A program made the translations under genes and the position numbers. From the NCBI RefSeq assembly GCF_001428565.1, contig NZ_LMIA01000008.1:181762-245761 (forward strand): a stretch of DNA of 64,000 nucleotides. The letters run 5' to 3'. The notes under the pieces were generated by a model. The model searched no databases, was not told the DNA's origin, and saw nothing but the letters and a program-made list of their open reading frames with translations. Position 1 is the stretch's first letter, and every line of letters starts with the position of its first letter. Positions 24,610 to 32,085 of this stretch are shown one piece after another. This DNA comes from Nocardioides sp. Root190. GTDB lineage: Bacteria; Actinomycetota; Actinomycetes; Propionibacteriales; Nocardioidaceae.

Positions 24610-26079
24610 GTGAGTGAACAGCTGACCGTCATCGTCCTGGCCGCCGGTGGCGGTACGCGCATGAAGTCCAAGACCCCGAAGGTGCTGCACCGGATCGGTG
24701 GGCGCAGCATGATCGGCCACGTCCTCGCGGCCGTCGGCACCCTGGAGCCGACCCGCGTCGTGACCGTCGTGGGGCATCAGCGCGAGCTCGTCGCGCCGCA
24801 CGTCAGCGAGCTGCTCCCCGAGGCCGTGCTGGCCGTGCAGGAGGACCAGCTCGGCACCGGTCACGCCGTCCGCATCGCCCTCGAGGCGCTCGAGGGCCCG
24901 CCGACCGCCGGCACCGTCCTCATCGCGTACGGCGACACCCCGCTCCTGGCGGGCGAGACCCTCCGCGCGTTCGCCGCGTCGCACCGTGCCGCGGACGCCG
25001 CTGTGAGCATCCTCAGCGGCATCGTCGCCAACCCGCACGGCTACGGCCGGATCGTGCGGGACGAGGCCGGGATCGTCCAGGCGATCGTGGAGGAGAAGGA
25101 CGCGTCGCCGGAGCAGCGCACGATCCGGGAGATCAACTCCGGGATCCTGGCCTTCGACGCCGCCTTCCTCGCCGACGCGATCGGGCGGATCGGCAACGAC
25201 AACGCGAAGGGCGAGTACTACCTCACCGACGCGATCGGCCTGGCCCGGACCGCCGACCTCACGGTCGCCGCCCACGCGGTCGACGACGCGCTGCAGACCG
25301 AGGGCGCCAACGACCGGGTCCAGCTGGCCGAGCTCGGCCGCGAGCTCAACCGGCGCACCGTCACGCGCTGGATGAGCGAGGGCGTCACCGTGATGGATCC
25401 GGCGACGACCTGGATCGACGCGGACGTCGTGCTCGCGCAGGACGTCACGATCCTGCCCGGCACCCAGCTCCTCGGAGCGACCGTCGTCGCCGAGGACGCC
25501 GTCGTCGGTCCGGACACCACGCTCGAGGACTGCGAGATCGGCGCCGGTGCGCGGGTCGTGCGCACCCACGGCCAGCTCGCGGTGATCGGCGCAGGTGCGA
25601 ACGTCGGCCCGTTCGCCTACCTCCGGCCCGGCACCCTGCTCGGCGCCGGCGGCAAGATCGGCACCTTCGTCGAGACCAAGAACGCCACGATCGCCGACGG
25701 TGCGAAGGTCCCGCACCTGTCCTACGTCGGCGACGCCGAGATCGGCGAGGGCGCGAACATCGGCGCCGGCACGATCTTCGCCAACTACGACGGCGTCAAC
25801 AAGCACCGGACCCGGGTCGGGCGGCACGCCAAGACCGGGTCCAACAACACCTTCGTGGCCCCCGTCGACATCGGTGACGGCGCCTCCACCGGTGGTGGAA
25901 CCGTCGTACGGCGCGACGTCCCGGCCGGTGCACTGGCCGTCAGCGGCGGCCCGCAGCGCAACCTGCCCGGGTGGGTCAGCAACCGGCGCGCGGGCACGGC
26001 GCAGGCTGACGCGGCCGGTGAACAGTCCGAAAACGGACGGGGACTTGGGACGGACCCTTCCGAGCAGGCAGAATCCTGA
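24610..26079 (+). CDS. glmU: Bifunctional UDP-GlcNAc pyrophosphorylase / glucosamine-1-phosphate acetyltransferase
   Basis: This 489-residue enzyme makes UDP-GlcNAc for peptidoglycan and mycothiol precursors. The N-terminal uridyltransferase domain (1-230) opens with VLAAGGGTRMKSKTPKVLH, and AYGDTPLL follows. The C-terminal left-handed beta-helix acetyltransferase domain (about 255-455) shows hexapeptide repeats, GPFAYLRPGT and NYDGVNKHRT with the catalytic histidine. A short disordered tail ends the protein. prs starts 32 bp downstream, as in other actinobacteria. Confidence 0.96.
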   Translation: MSEQLTVIVLAAGGGTRMKSKTPKVLHRIGGRSMIGHVLAAVGTLEPTRVVTVVGHQRELVAPHVSELLPEAVLAVQEDQLGTGHAVRIALEALEGPPTAGTVLIAYGDTPLLAGETLRAFAASHRAADAAVSILSGIVANPHGYGRIVRDEAGIVQAIVEEKDASPEQRTIREINSGILAFDAAFLADAIGRIGNDNAKGEYYLTDAIGLARTADLTVAAHAVDDALQTEGANDRVQLAELGRELNRRTVTRWMSEGVTVMDPATTWIDADVVLAQDVTILPGTQLLGATVVAEDAVVGPDTTLEDCEIGAGARVVRTHGQLAVIGAGANVGPFAYLRPGTLLGAGGKIGTFVETKNATIADGAKVPHLSYVGDAEIGEGANIGAGTIFANYDGVNKHRTRVGRHAKTGSNNTFVAPVDIGDGASTGGGTVVRRDVPAGALAVSGGPQRNLPGWVSNRRAGTAQADAAGEQSENGRGLGTDPSEQAES

Positions 26080-26110
26080 TCACCACCTCAGGCGACCAGG
26101 GGAGTCAGGC

Positions 26111-27091
26111 GTGAGCGGCTTGAAGAAGACGACGGAGAAGAACCTCATGGTCTTCTCCGGTCGGGCACATCCCGAGCTGGCGGAGGAGGTTGCCGAGATC
26201 CTCGGGCAGCAGTCCGTGCCGACGGAGGCGCGGGAGTTCGCCAACGGCGAGATCTACGTCCGTTACGAGGAGTCGGTCCGGGGCTGCGATGCCTTCGTGC
26301 TGCAGAGCCACACCGCTCCGATCAACGAGTGGATCATGGAGCACCTGATCATGGTCGACGCGCTGAAGCGCGCCTCGGCCAAGCGGATCACCGTCGTGAT
26401 GCCGTTCTGGGGCTACAGCCGCCAGGACAAGAAGCACCGCGGACGTGAGCCCATCTCGGCCCGCCTGATGGCCGACCTGTTCAAGACTGCGGGTGCCGAC
26501 CGGATCATCACCGTCGACCTGCACGCCGACCAGCTCCAGGGCTTCTTCGACGGCCCCGTCGACCACCTGATGGCGCTGCCGCTGCTGACCGACTACATCA
26601 AGGAGAAGTACGGCGACCAGGAGCTCGCCGTCGTCTCCCCGGATGCCGGCCGGATCAAGGTCGCCGAGCGCTGGGCCGCCCGCCTCGGTGGTGCCCCGCT
26701 CGCGTTCATCCACAAGACCCGTCGTACCGACGTCGCCAACGAGGTCGTCGCCAACCGCGTCGTCGGTGACGTGAAGGGCAAGATCTGCGTCCTCACCGAC
26801 GACATGATCGACACCGGCGGCACGATCGTGAAGGCCGCCGAGGCACTGATGGCCGAGGGCGCGGCCGGCGTCATCATCGCCGCCACCCACGCGATCCTGT
26901 CCGACCCCGCGGTCGACCGGCTGAAGAACAGCACGGCCACCGAGATCGTCATCACCAACACGCTTCCCGTCCCGCCGGAGAAGCAGTTCGACAAGCTGAC
27001 CACGCTGTCGATCGCGCCCCTCGTGGCCCGGGCGATCCGTGAGGTCTTCGAGGACGGCTCGGTCACCTCGATGTTCGACGGGCACGCCTGA
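26111..27091 (+). CDS. prs: Ribose-phosphate pyrophosphokinase
   Basis: This 326-residue enzyme makes PRPP from ribose 5-phosphate and ATP for nucleotide, histidine and arabinogalactan-type precursor synthesis. Features are FANGEIYVRYEESVRG (ATP/allosteric loop), PFWGYSRQDKKHRGREP with the flexible catalytic loop basic residues, DLHADQLQGFF, and the PRPP-binding VLTDDMIDTGGTIV. The length is normal for class I enzymes. The GTG start at 26111 follows GGGGAGT. It lies after glmU in the standard actinobacterial order, but rplY is displaced by an AAA ATPase gene here. Confidence 0.95.
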   Translation: MSGLKKTTEKNLMVFSGRAHPELAEEVAEILGQQSVPTEAREFANGEIYVRYEESVRGCDAFVLQSHTAPINEWIMEHLIMVDALKRASAKRITVVMPFWGYSRQDKKHRGREPISARLMADLFKTAGADRIITVDLHADQLQGFFDGPVDHLMALPLLTDYIKEKYGDQELAVVSPDAGRIKVAERWAARLGGAPLAFIHKTRRTDVANEVVANRVVGDVKGKICVLTDDMIDTGGTIVKAAEALMAEGAAGVIIAATHAILSDPAVDRLKNSTATEIVITNTLPVPPEKQFDKLTTLSIAPLVARAIREVFEDGSVTSMFDGHA

Positions 27092-27113
27092 GGGCGGAAT
27101 GGTGGTTCCGTAT

Positions 27114-27143
27114 TTGTTGCGGTTTGGGACCAAACCGCAACAA
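27114..27143. terminator. Bidirectional hairpin between prs and the AAA ATPase gene
   Basis: A perfect 14-bp stem (TTGTTGCGGTTTGG at 27114-27127, its complement at 27130-27143) around GA. It serves both convergent genes. A degenerate second copy (GCGGTTCGTGACCAAACGG) begins 20 bp later. Confidence 0.75.
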
Positions 27144-27189
27144 TTCGGGGCTCGGGCGTGCGGTTCGTGACCAAACGGTGCTGTCGAGA

Positions 27190-28362
27190 TCAGGCCTCGT
27201 CCAGTCCCCGCACGAACGCACCGAACCCCGGCAGCGTGAACCGCACCAGCCCGTGACCAACGGGTTCGATCACGCCCTTGTCGATCAACCGCTCCCGCGG
27301 GACGCTGATCGCACGGGAGTCCACGCCCATCCCGGCGGCGATCGCGGCGCGGGTGATGTTGCCGTCGCCCACGGCGGCCATCGCCGCGAGGAACTGCTTC
27401 TCCAGACGTGAGGCCGCTCCCCACCGGGCGCGGTGCATCGCGGCGAGCTGGTCGCGGGCGACCGGGAGGCCGCGCGTGACGGCGTCGAGGCCGAGCTGGT
27501 CACCGTCGGCGGGCTCGGCTGCCTCCCAGGTGGTGCTGCCGAGCAGCTGCAACAGGTAGGGGTAGCCGTTCGACTCCTCGATGATCGCGTCGAGGGCATC
27601 GGGCGCCCAGGTGATCCCTTCGGCGGCGGCCGGGTCCACCAGTGCGGCGCGGGCGTCGTCGTCGGAGAGGACCTCGAGGGAGACGAAGGTGCTGCGCTCG
27701 CCGAAGGTCGCGGCGCGGGTGAGTGCCTCCGGGGTGACGGGGAGGCCGGCGGCGACGGTGGTGAGCGGGTTGTCGGCGCGCTCGCCGTCGAGGTTCTGCA
27801 GGGTGTTGAGGATGACGGCCATCTCGTCGGCGGACGCGGCGTGCAGCTCGTCGAGGAGCAGGAGCAGGCCGGCGCCCCCGCGTTTGCGGACCGCGGCGGC
27901 GGCGTCGTGCAGGAGGGACTCGAGGACGCCGATCGCGGCGTGCGGCGGCGTGGAGGACTCCCGGCGGGCGACCTCGGCCTGGACCTTGGCGCCCGGCAGG
28001 CCGACCTCGACCGTGAGTCGCTCGAGCTGGCCGCGCCAGCGGTTGCCTGCGGCGCCGGCGGGTACGGCGTCGGCCCGCTCGAGCGCGCGGCCGATGCTGT
28101 GGGCGATCTCCGCGAGCACCGGCTGCTGGCGCGAGCAGGCGACCCAGGCGGTCACGAAGCCCGATTCGGTGGCACGCCGCTGACCCGCCCGCAGCAGGGA
28201 CGTCTTGCCGATGCCGCGCGGGGCGTGGAAGACGAGCAGCGGGCCACCGAGCTCGCCGAACGTGACGACCCGGGCGAGGAGGCCCTCGATCCGGCGCATC
28301 TCGGCAGTGCGTCCGGCGAGGATCCGCGGCACCTGGCCGGGGGTGTAGGGGTTGCTCGGCAT
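27190..28362 (-). CDS. AAA-family ATP-binding protein (ORC1/Cdc6-like fold)
   Basis: This 390-residue protein has a Walker A motif APRGIGKTSLL (about residues 49-59), a Walker B LLLLLDELHAA (about 155-165), a sensor region, and a C-terminal winged-helix-like part (ITRAAIAAGMGVDSRAISVPR). This layout is that of the stand-alone ORC1-like/ATPase proteins found in bacterial accessory loci. Its function is unknown. It sits between prs and rplY, genes otherwise commonly adjacent, so it is probably an insertion. An AT-rich palindrome covers its promoter, suggesting tight or autogenous control. Confidence 0.82.
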   Translation of the reverse strand: MPSNPYTPGQVPRILAGRTAEMRRIEGLLARVVTFGELGGPLLVFHAPRGIGKTSLLRAGQRRATESGFVTAWVACSRQQPVLAEIAHSIGRALERADAVPAGAAGNRWRGQLERLTVEVGLPGAKVQAEVARRESSTPPHAAIGVLESLLHDAAAAVRKRGGAGLLLLLDELHAASADEMAVILNTLQNLDGERADNPLTTVAAGLPVTPEALTRAATFGERSTFVSLEVLSDDDARAALVDPAAAEGITWAPDALDAIIEESNGYPYLLQLLGSTTWEAAEPADGDQLGLDAVTRGLPVARDQLAAMHRARWGAASRLEKQFLAAMAAVGDGNITRAAIAAGMGVDSRAISVPRERLIDKGVIEPVGHGLVRFTLPGFGAFVRGLDEA

Positions 28363-28380
28363 GATGTCTCCCGGGACGTG

Positions 28381-28417
28381 ATACCTCTTTATACTTCGCC
28401 CGAGTATAAACCGGTAT
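28381..28417. promoter_or_regulatory. 37-bp AT-rich palindrome at the AAA ATPase promoter
   Basis: Inner arms TTTATACT (28388-28395) and AGTATAAA (28403-28410) flank a 7-nt centre; outer arms ATACC (28381-28385) and GGTAT (28413-28417) extend the symmetry. It is by far the most AT-rich stretch nearby and carries a TATACT on both strands. This looks like an operator overlapping a promoter. The rest of the 309-bp gap (28363-28671) holds only the rplY leader and promoter. Confidence 0.7.
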
Positions 28418-28431
28418 CGGCCGGCGGTCAC
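28403..28431 (-). promoter_or_regulatory. Promoter of the AAA ATPase gene
   Basis: On the minus strand a -35 GTGACC (28431-28426) lies exactly 17 bp from a -10 TATACT (28408-28403). Predicted start is near 28396, giving a 34-nt leader with a GGGAGA ribosome site before the ATG at 28362. Confidence 0.6.
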
Positions 28432-28495
28432 GGGCTCCACGCCGGGGGCGCCCGGAGTCGGCGCTGTGGATTTCGCGCCGGGCAGCGAGGCTGGG

Positions 28496-28501
28496 TAATC
28501 T
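28496..28501 (+). promoter_or_regulatory. Candidate -10 for rplY
   Basis: TAATCT with no good -35. If used, it gives a leader of about 165 nt containing the hairpin at 28575-28617. Confidence 0.35.
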
Positions 28502-28574
28502 TCTCCGGTTGCCTCGGCGAGGGAGCTCCCGCTTCTGTGACTCCGTGATCGACTGGGCCGGCTCGAGTTGTACG

Positions 28575-28617
28575 ACGCCGCGCGCCTGCCGATCATCGGG
28601 CCAGGGAAGCGCGGCGT
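28575..28617 (+). promoter_or_regulatory. Leader hairpin upstream of rplY
   Basis: A 9-bp stem ACGCCGCGC (28575-28583) / GCGCGGCGT (28609-28617) with a 25-nt loop is followed by TTCCTGTTTC, 54 bases before the rplY ATG. It looks like an attenuator or protein-binding leader. Confidence 0.4.
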
Positions 28618-28671
28618 TTCCTGTTTCGCCGGCGTGAATGCACACCGCCCCTTCCGATCCAGGAGATCCCC

Positions 28672-29277
28672 ATGAGCACCGAGAAGATCCAGGCCGAGGT
28701 CCGCACCGAGTTCGGCAAGGGCGCCGCCCGTCGTACCCGTCGTGAGGGCAAGATCCCCGCCGTCATCTACGGCCACGGCAACGACCCGATCCACGTGTCC
28801 CTCCCGGGCCACGCCACCACGATGGCCCTGCGCCACGGTGGCGCCAACGCGCTCCTCGAGCTCGACATCGCCGGCACGCCGCAGCTCGTGCTGAGCAAGG
28901 CCGTCCAGGTCGACCCGGTCCGCCGCGTCCTCGAGCACATCGACTTCGTCGCCGTGCGCAGTGGCGAGAAGGTCACCGTCGACGTGCAGGTCATCATCGT
29001 GGGCGAGGCCCTCCGCGGCACGCTGGTCGTCACCGAGAACACCTCGGTGCAGGTCGAGGCCGAGGCCACCCACATCCCCGAGTCCTTCGAGGTCAACATC
29101 GAGGGCGCGGAGGCCGGTACCCAGTTCCTCGCTGGCCAGCTGGAGCTGCCGAAGGGCACCATCCTGCTGACCGACCCGGAGACCCTCGTGGTCAACGTGA
29201 CCGACCAGGTCGCCGAGGAGCCCGCCGCCGAGAGCGCCGAGGCGCCCGAGGCCGAGAGCGCCGGCACCAGCGAGTGA
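28672..29277 (+). CDS. rplY: 50S ribosomal protein L25 / general stress protein Ctc
   Basis: This 201-residue two-domain L25 (Ctc type) binds 5S rRNA. The N-terminal L25 domain (1-95) has GKGAARRTRREGKIPAVIYG and the C-terminal beta domain (about 100-190) is the TL5/Ctc extension. The tail is Glu/Ala-rich. An AGGAG ribosome site precedes the ATG. pth follows, as in mycobacteria, separated by a terminator-like hairpin. Confidence 0.93.
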   Translation: MSTEKIQAEVRTEFGKGAARRTRREGKIPAVIYGHGNDPIHVSLPGHATTMALRHGGANALLELDIAGTPQLVLSKAVQVDPVRRVLEHIDFVAVRSGEKVTVDVQVIIVGEALRGTLVVTENTSVQVEAEATHIPESFEVNIEGAEAGTQFLAGQLELPKGTILLTDPETLVVNVTDQVAEEPAAESAEAPEAESAGTSE

Positions 29278-29314
29278 CCTTCAGCCGACTCAGGTGGTTT
29301 CTGGGTCGACTGAT

Positions 29315-29353
29315 CTCCCCGGCGCGATCCTTCGTGCCGGGGAGTTCCGTTTC
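29315..29353 (+). terminator. Hairpin between rplY and pth
   Basis: A 9-bp stem CTCCCCGGC (29315-29323) / GCCGGGGAG (29336-29344) followed by TTCCGTTTC. It lies 23 bases before the pth GTG, so partial readthrough is likely if pth has no promoter of its own. Confidence 0.6.
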
Positions 29354-29375
29354 ACCGGACGTCGAGGAGACCGCC

Positions 29376-29978
29376 GTGAGTGACGAGACCGGCGCCGAGG
29401 TCTGGCTGGTCGTCGGCCTGGGCAACCCCGGACCGACGTACGCCGGCCACCGGCACAACATCGGTTACCTGGTCGTCGACGAGCTCGCGACGCGCATGGG
29501 CAGCGGGTTCCGCGCCCACAAGACCGGCCGCGCCGACGTCGTCGAGGGCCGTCTCGGCGCGCCCGGCAGTGGTGCGCCGCGCGTGGTGCTGGCCAAGGCC
29601 CGTTCGTTCATGAACGAGTCCGGTGGACCCGTCAAGGCGCTCGCCACCTTCTACAAGGTCCCCGCCGAGCGGGTGATCGCGATCCACGACGAGCTCGACA
29701 TCGACTTCGGCACCCTGCGGATCAAGCGCGGCGGTGGCGACAACGGCCACAACGGCCTCAAGTCGATGCGCTCCTCCCTGGGCACCGGCGAGTTCTTCCG
29801 GGTCCGGGCGGGCATCGGACGCCCGCCCGGTCGCCAGGAGGTCGCGGACTTCGTGCTGTCGAACTACTCAGGTGTCGAGCGCAAGGAGATCCCCTTCCAG
29901 GTGGACTCCGCTGCCGACGCCGTGGAGTCGCTCATCGCCGACGGCCTCGAGAAGACTCAGCAGAGGTTCAACTCCTAG
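29376..29978 (+). CDS. pth: Peptidyl-tRNA hydrolase
   Basis: This 200-residue enzyme releases tRNA from prematurely dropped peptidyl-tRNA. Diagnostic motifs are VVGLGNPGPTYAGHRHNIGY (with the catalytic histidine), KARSFMNESGGPV, HDELDIDFGTLRIKRGGGDNGHNGLKS and FFRVRAGIGRPPG. The GTG at 29376 with AGGAG upstream was chosen over an upstream in-frame start. Length is normal. Confidence 0.95.
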   Translation: MSDETGAEVWLVVGLGNPGPTYAGHRHNIGYLVVDELATRMGSGFRAHKTGRADVVEGRLGAPGSGAPRVVLAKARSFMNESGGPVKALATFYKVPAERVIAIHDELDIDFGTLRIKRGGGDNGHNGLKSMRSSLGTGEFFRVRAGIGRPPGRQEVADFVLSNYSGVERKEIPFQVDSAADAVESLIADGLEKTQQRFNS

Positions 29979-30034
29979 GACACGCCCCGCGGTGCTGCCG
30001 CTGGGCGCCGCACCGCCGCGCGCGGGCGCCCCAC

Positions 30035-30040
30035 TAGGGT
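30035..30040 (+). promoter_or_regulatory. -10 element for cysQ (leaderless)
   Basis: TAGGGT ends 7 nt before the GTG at 30048. Confidence 0.5.
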
Positions 30041-30047
30041 GTCGCCC

Positions 30048-30839
30048 GTGACCTTCGAGCCCGGTACCCCCACCCCCGAGGTCGTCGCCGACGACCACCA
30101 GTTCGCCGCATGGTTGGCCGAGGCCGCCGGACAACGGCTGCTGGAGGTCCGTGCCGAGGGCCTGGAGGGCAAGGAGCTCAAGGACGCGGGCGACCGTGCT
30201 GCGCACCTGCTCCTCATGGACCTGCTCGCGGCCCACCGGCCCGACGACGCCGTCCTGTCCGAGGAGGCCCTGGAGAGCGCCGCCGACAAGGACGCCCGGC
30301 TCACCGCGTCGAAGGTCTGGATCATCGACCCGCTCGACGGCACCCGCGAGTTCTCCGAGCCGCCCCGTGACGACTGGGCCGTGCACGTCGCGCTGTGGCA
30401 GGACGGCGACCTCATCGCCGGCGCCGTCGCCCAGCCCGTCCTCGGCGAGACCTTCACCACCGGACAGCCGCCGGTCGTCCCGGCGCGTACGTCGCAGCGT
30501 CCGCGGATCGCGGTCTCGCGCACCCGCCCGCCCGCCTTCGTGCAGGCACTGGCCGCCGAGCTGGACGCCGAGCTCGTCCCGATGGGTTCGGCCGGCGTGA
30601 AGATGATGTCCGTCGTGCGGGACGTGGCGGACGCGTATGTCCACGCGGGCGGTCAGTACGAGTGGGACTCCGCGGCTCCGGTCGCGGTTGCCCGCGCCGC
30701 GGGACTGTTCACGTCCCGGGTCGACGGCAGCGAGCTGGTCTACAACCAGGCCGACGTCTACCTGCCCGACTTGATCGTGTGCCGCCCGGAGCTGTCCGAG
30801 CGCATCCTCGCGTTCATCGCGGCCCACGGCACCGACTGA
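30048..30839 (+). CDS. cysQ: 3'(2'),5'-bisphosphate nucleotidase / inositol-monophosphatase-family phosphatase
   Basis: This 263-residue protein of the inositol monophosphatase superfamily likely removes the 3'-phosphate of PAP/PAPS from sulfate assimilation. LKDAGDRAAHLLLMDLL, LSEEALES, WIIDPLDGTREFSE (the metal-binding DPLDGT) and the late YEWDSAAPVAVARAAG are the expected metal and substrate motifs. In actinobacteria CysQ can also act on fructose bisphosphate or inositol phosphate. The leaderless -10 selects the GTG at 30048 over one 9 bases upstream. Confidence 0.88.
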   Translation: MTFEPGTPTPEVVADDHQFAAWLAEAAGQRLLEVRAEGLEGKELKDAGDRAAHLLLMDLLAAHRPDDAVLSEEALESAADKDARLTASKVWIIDPLDGTREFSEPPRDDWAVHVALWQDGDLIAGAVAQPVLGETFTTGQPPVVPARTSQRPRIAVSRTRPPAFVQALAAELDAELVPMGSAGVKMMSVVRDVADAYVHAGGQYEWDSAAPVAVARAAGLFTSRVDGSELVYNQADVYLPDLIVCRPELSERILAFIAAHGTD

Positions 30840-30901
30840 CCGGCGCGACCGATCGACCCGACGGCACCCGGAACCGGGTTGTCCGTCCCGGCCGCCTCGG
30901 C

Positions 30902-30907
30902 GAGAGT
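30902..30907 (+). promoter_or_regulatory. -10-like element for the VOC gene (leaderless)
   Basis: GAGAGT ends 6 nt before the ATG at 30914; a weak match. Confidence 0.3.
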
Positions 30908-30913
30908 GGCGCC

Positions 30914-31306
30914 ATGACGTCGTACCTCTCCCACACCACCGTCGACTGCGCGAACGCCTACGAGCTCTCGGAGTGGTGGAAGCCGGTCCTGGGCTACGTC
31001 GACATCGACGGCGATCCCAACCTGCCCGGGCACGAGGAGTGCATGGTCCGCGACCCGGCGTCCGGCCACCAGGTGCTGTTCATCGAGGTGCCCGACGCCA
31101 AGGCCGTCAAGAACCGCCTCCACTTCGACCTCCGCCCGCGTGAGCGGACCCGCGACGAGGAGGTCGCCTGGCTGCTGGAGCACGGCGCCACCCAGGTCGC
31201 CGACCATCGCGAGATCCGCAACGACGGCACCGGGTGGGTCACCCTCGCCGACCCCGAGGGCAACGAGTTCTGCATCCTGCGCTCGGACGCGGAGCGCGGC
31301 GAGTAG
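30914..31306 (+). CDS. VOC-family (glyoxalase/bleomycin-resistance-like) protein
   Basis: This 130-residue protein has the paired beta-alpha-beta-beta-beta units of the vicinal oxygen chelate fold: an N-terminal HTTVDCANAYELSEWWKPVLGY and a C-terminal WVTLADPEGNEFCIL. FIEVPDAKAVKNRLHFDLR is typical of the small actinobacterial 'glyoxalase-like' group. Possible metal ligands are the first histidine and the glutamates, but enzymatic activity is not assured. It follows cysQ by 74 bp and probably has its own promoter. Confidence 0.85.
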   Translation: MTSYLSHTTVDCANAYELSEWWKPVLGYVDIDGDPNLPGHEECMVRDPASGHQVLFIEVPDAKAVKNRLHFDLRPRERTRDEEVAWLLEHGATQVADHREIRNDGTGWVTLADPEGNEFCILRSDAERGE

Positions 31307-31342
31307 CAGCGCCGCAGACTCGCTCGGCCCCCGCAGGGACGC

Positions 31343-31966
31343 TCAGAAGACGCCGAAGGGCCGGAACTGGATCGAGATCCGGGGTCCGGCGGAGGCGACC
31401 TTCGGGACGGCGTGCTCCCAGGTGCGCTGGCAGGAGCCGCCCATCACGACGAGGTCGCCGTGACCCATCTCGACGGCGAACGCCTCGTCGCGGGCCTCGG
31501 GGTCGCGCGGCCGCAGGTGCAGCCTGCGGGGGTCGCCGACCGACACGATCGCGACCATCGTGTCGTGCGTCGAGCCGCGGCCGATGGTGTCGCCGTGCCA
31601 GGCGACGCTGTCGCGACCGTCGCGGTAGTAGCAGCAGCCGGCGGTGCGGAACGGCTCGCCGAGCTCATCGGCGTACCGGGCGCTGAGGTGCTCGCGCGCC
31701 TCGGTGAGCCGTGGGTGGGGCAGGTCCTCGCCGATCATGTAGGTGTGGACCAGGCGCGGGACGTCGACCACGCGGTCGTACATCGCGCGCCGCTCGGCCC
31801 GCCACGGCACCTCGCGCACCAGTGCCGCGAACACCTCGTCGGCCTCGGGGAGCCAGTCGCGCGCGACGTCGACCCACGCGCCGCCGCTGAGCTCGCGGCG
31901 CTCGATCCGCACTTCCTGGTCGGGGACCGGCGCGCTGAACAGGGTGCTCTGGAAGTCCACGCTCAC
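31343..31966 (-). CDS. AlkB-like 2-oxoglutarate/Fe(II)-dependent dioxygenase
   Basis: This 207-residue protein has the AlkB-type double-stranded beta-helix: YYRDGRDSVAWHGDT (HxD iron ligands), VSVGDPRRLHLR, LVVMGGSCQRTWEHAVPK (distal iron histidine) and RISIQFR (2-oxoglutarate arginine). AlkB proteins reverse N-alkyl damage in DNA or RNA. The start is a GTG 6 nt after a TAGGCT hexamer, and a LexA-type box lies 10 bp upstream of that hexamer, so SOS control is likely. It is divergent from a GntR regulator. Confidence 0.9.
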   Translation of the reverse strand: MSVDFQSTLFSAPVPDQEVRIERRELSGGAWVDVARDWLPEADEVFAALVREVPWRAERRAMYDRVVDVPRLVHTYMIGEDLPHPRLTEAREHLSARYADELGEPFRTAGCCYYRDGRDSVAWHGDTIGRGSTHDTMVAIVSVGDPRRLHLRPRDPEARDEAFAVEMGHGDLVVMGGSCQRTWEHAVPKVASAGPRISIQFRPFGVF

Positions 31967-31972
31967 AGATCC

Positions 31973-31978
31973 AGCCTA
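31973..31978 (-). promoter_or_regulatory. -10 element for the AlkB-like gene (leaderless)
   Basis: TAGGCT on the minus strand ends 6 nt before the GTG at 31966. Confidence 0.55.
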
Positions 31979-31987
31979 CGCCCTCGT

Positions 31988-32003
31988 TCGAACAGATGTT
32001 CGC
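31988..32003. promoter_or_regulatory. LexA-type SOS box upstream of the AlkB-like gene
   Basis: TCGAACAGATGTTCGC contains a perfect CGAAC-N4-GTTCG, the actinobacterial LexA pattern. It covers the -35 region of the AlkB-like promoter (10 bp upstream of its -10), where bound LexA would block transcription. It is about 70 bp upstream of the divergent GntR gene's -10. Confidence 0.75.
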
Positions 32004-32073
32004 ACATCGCAAGCGTGCCGTCGGGGCCGGCAAAGGATTCCCGATTCGGCTGACGGGGGCCCGTCGCCGTCCC

Positions 32074-32079
32074 TAGCCT
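32074..32079 (+). promoter_or_regulatory. -10 element for the GntR gene (leaderless)
   Basis: TAGCCT ends 6 nt before the GTG at 32086. Confidence 0.5.
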
Positions 32080-32085
32080 CGTCAC

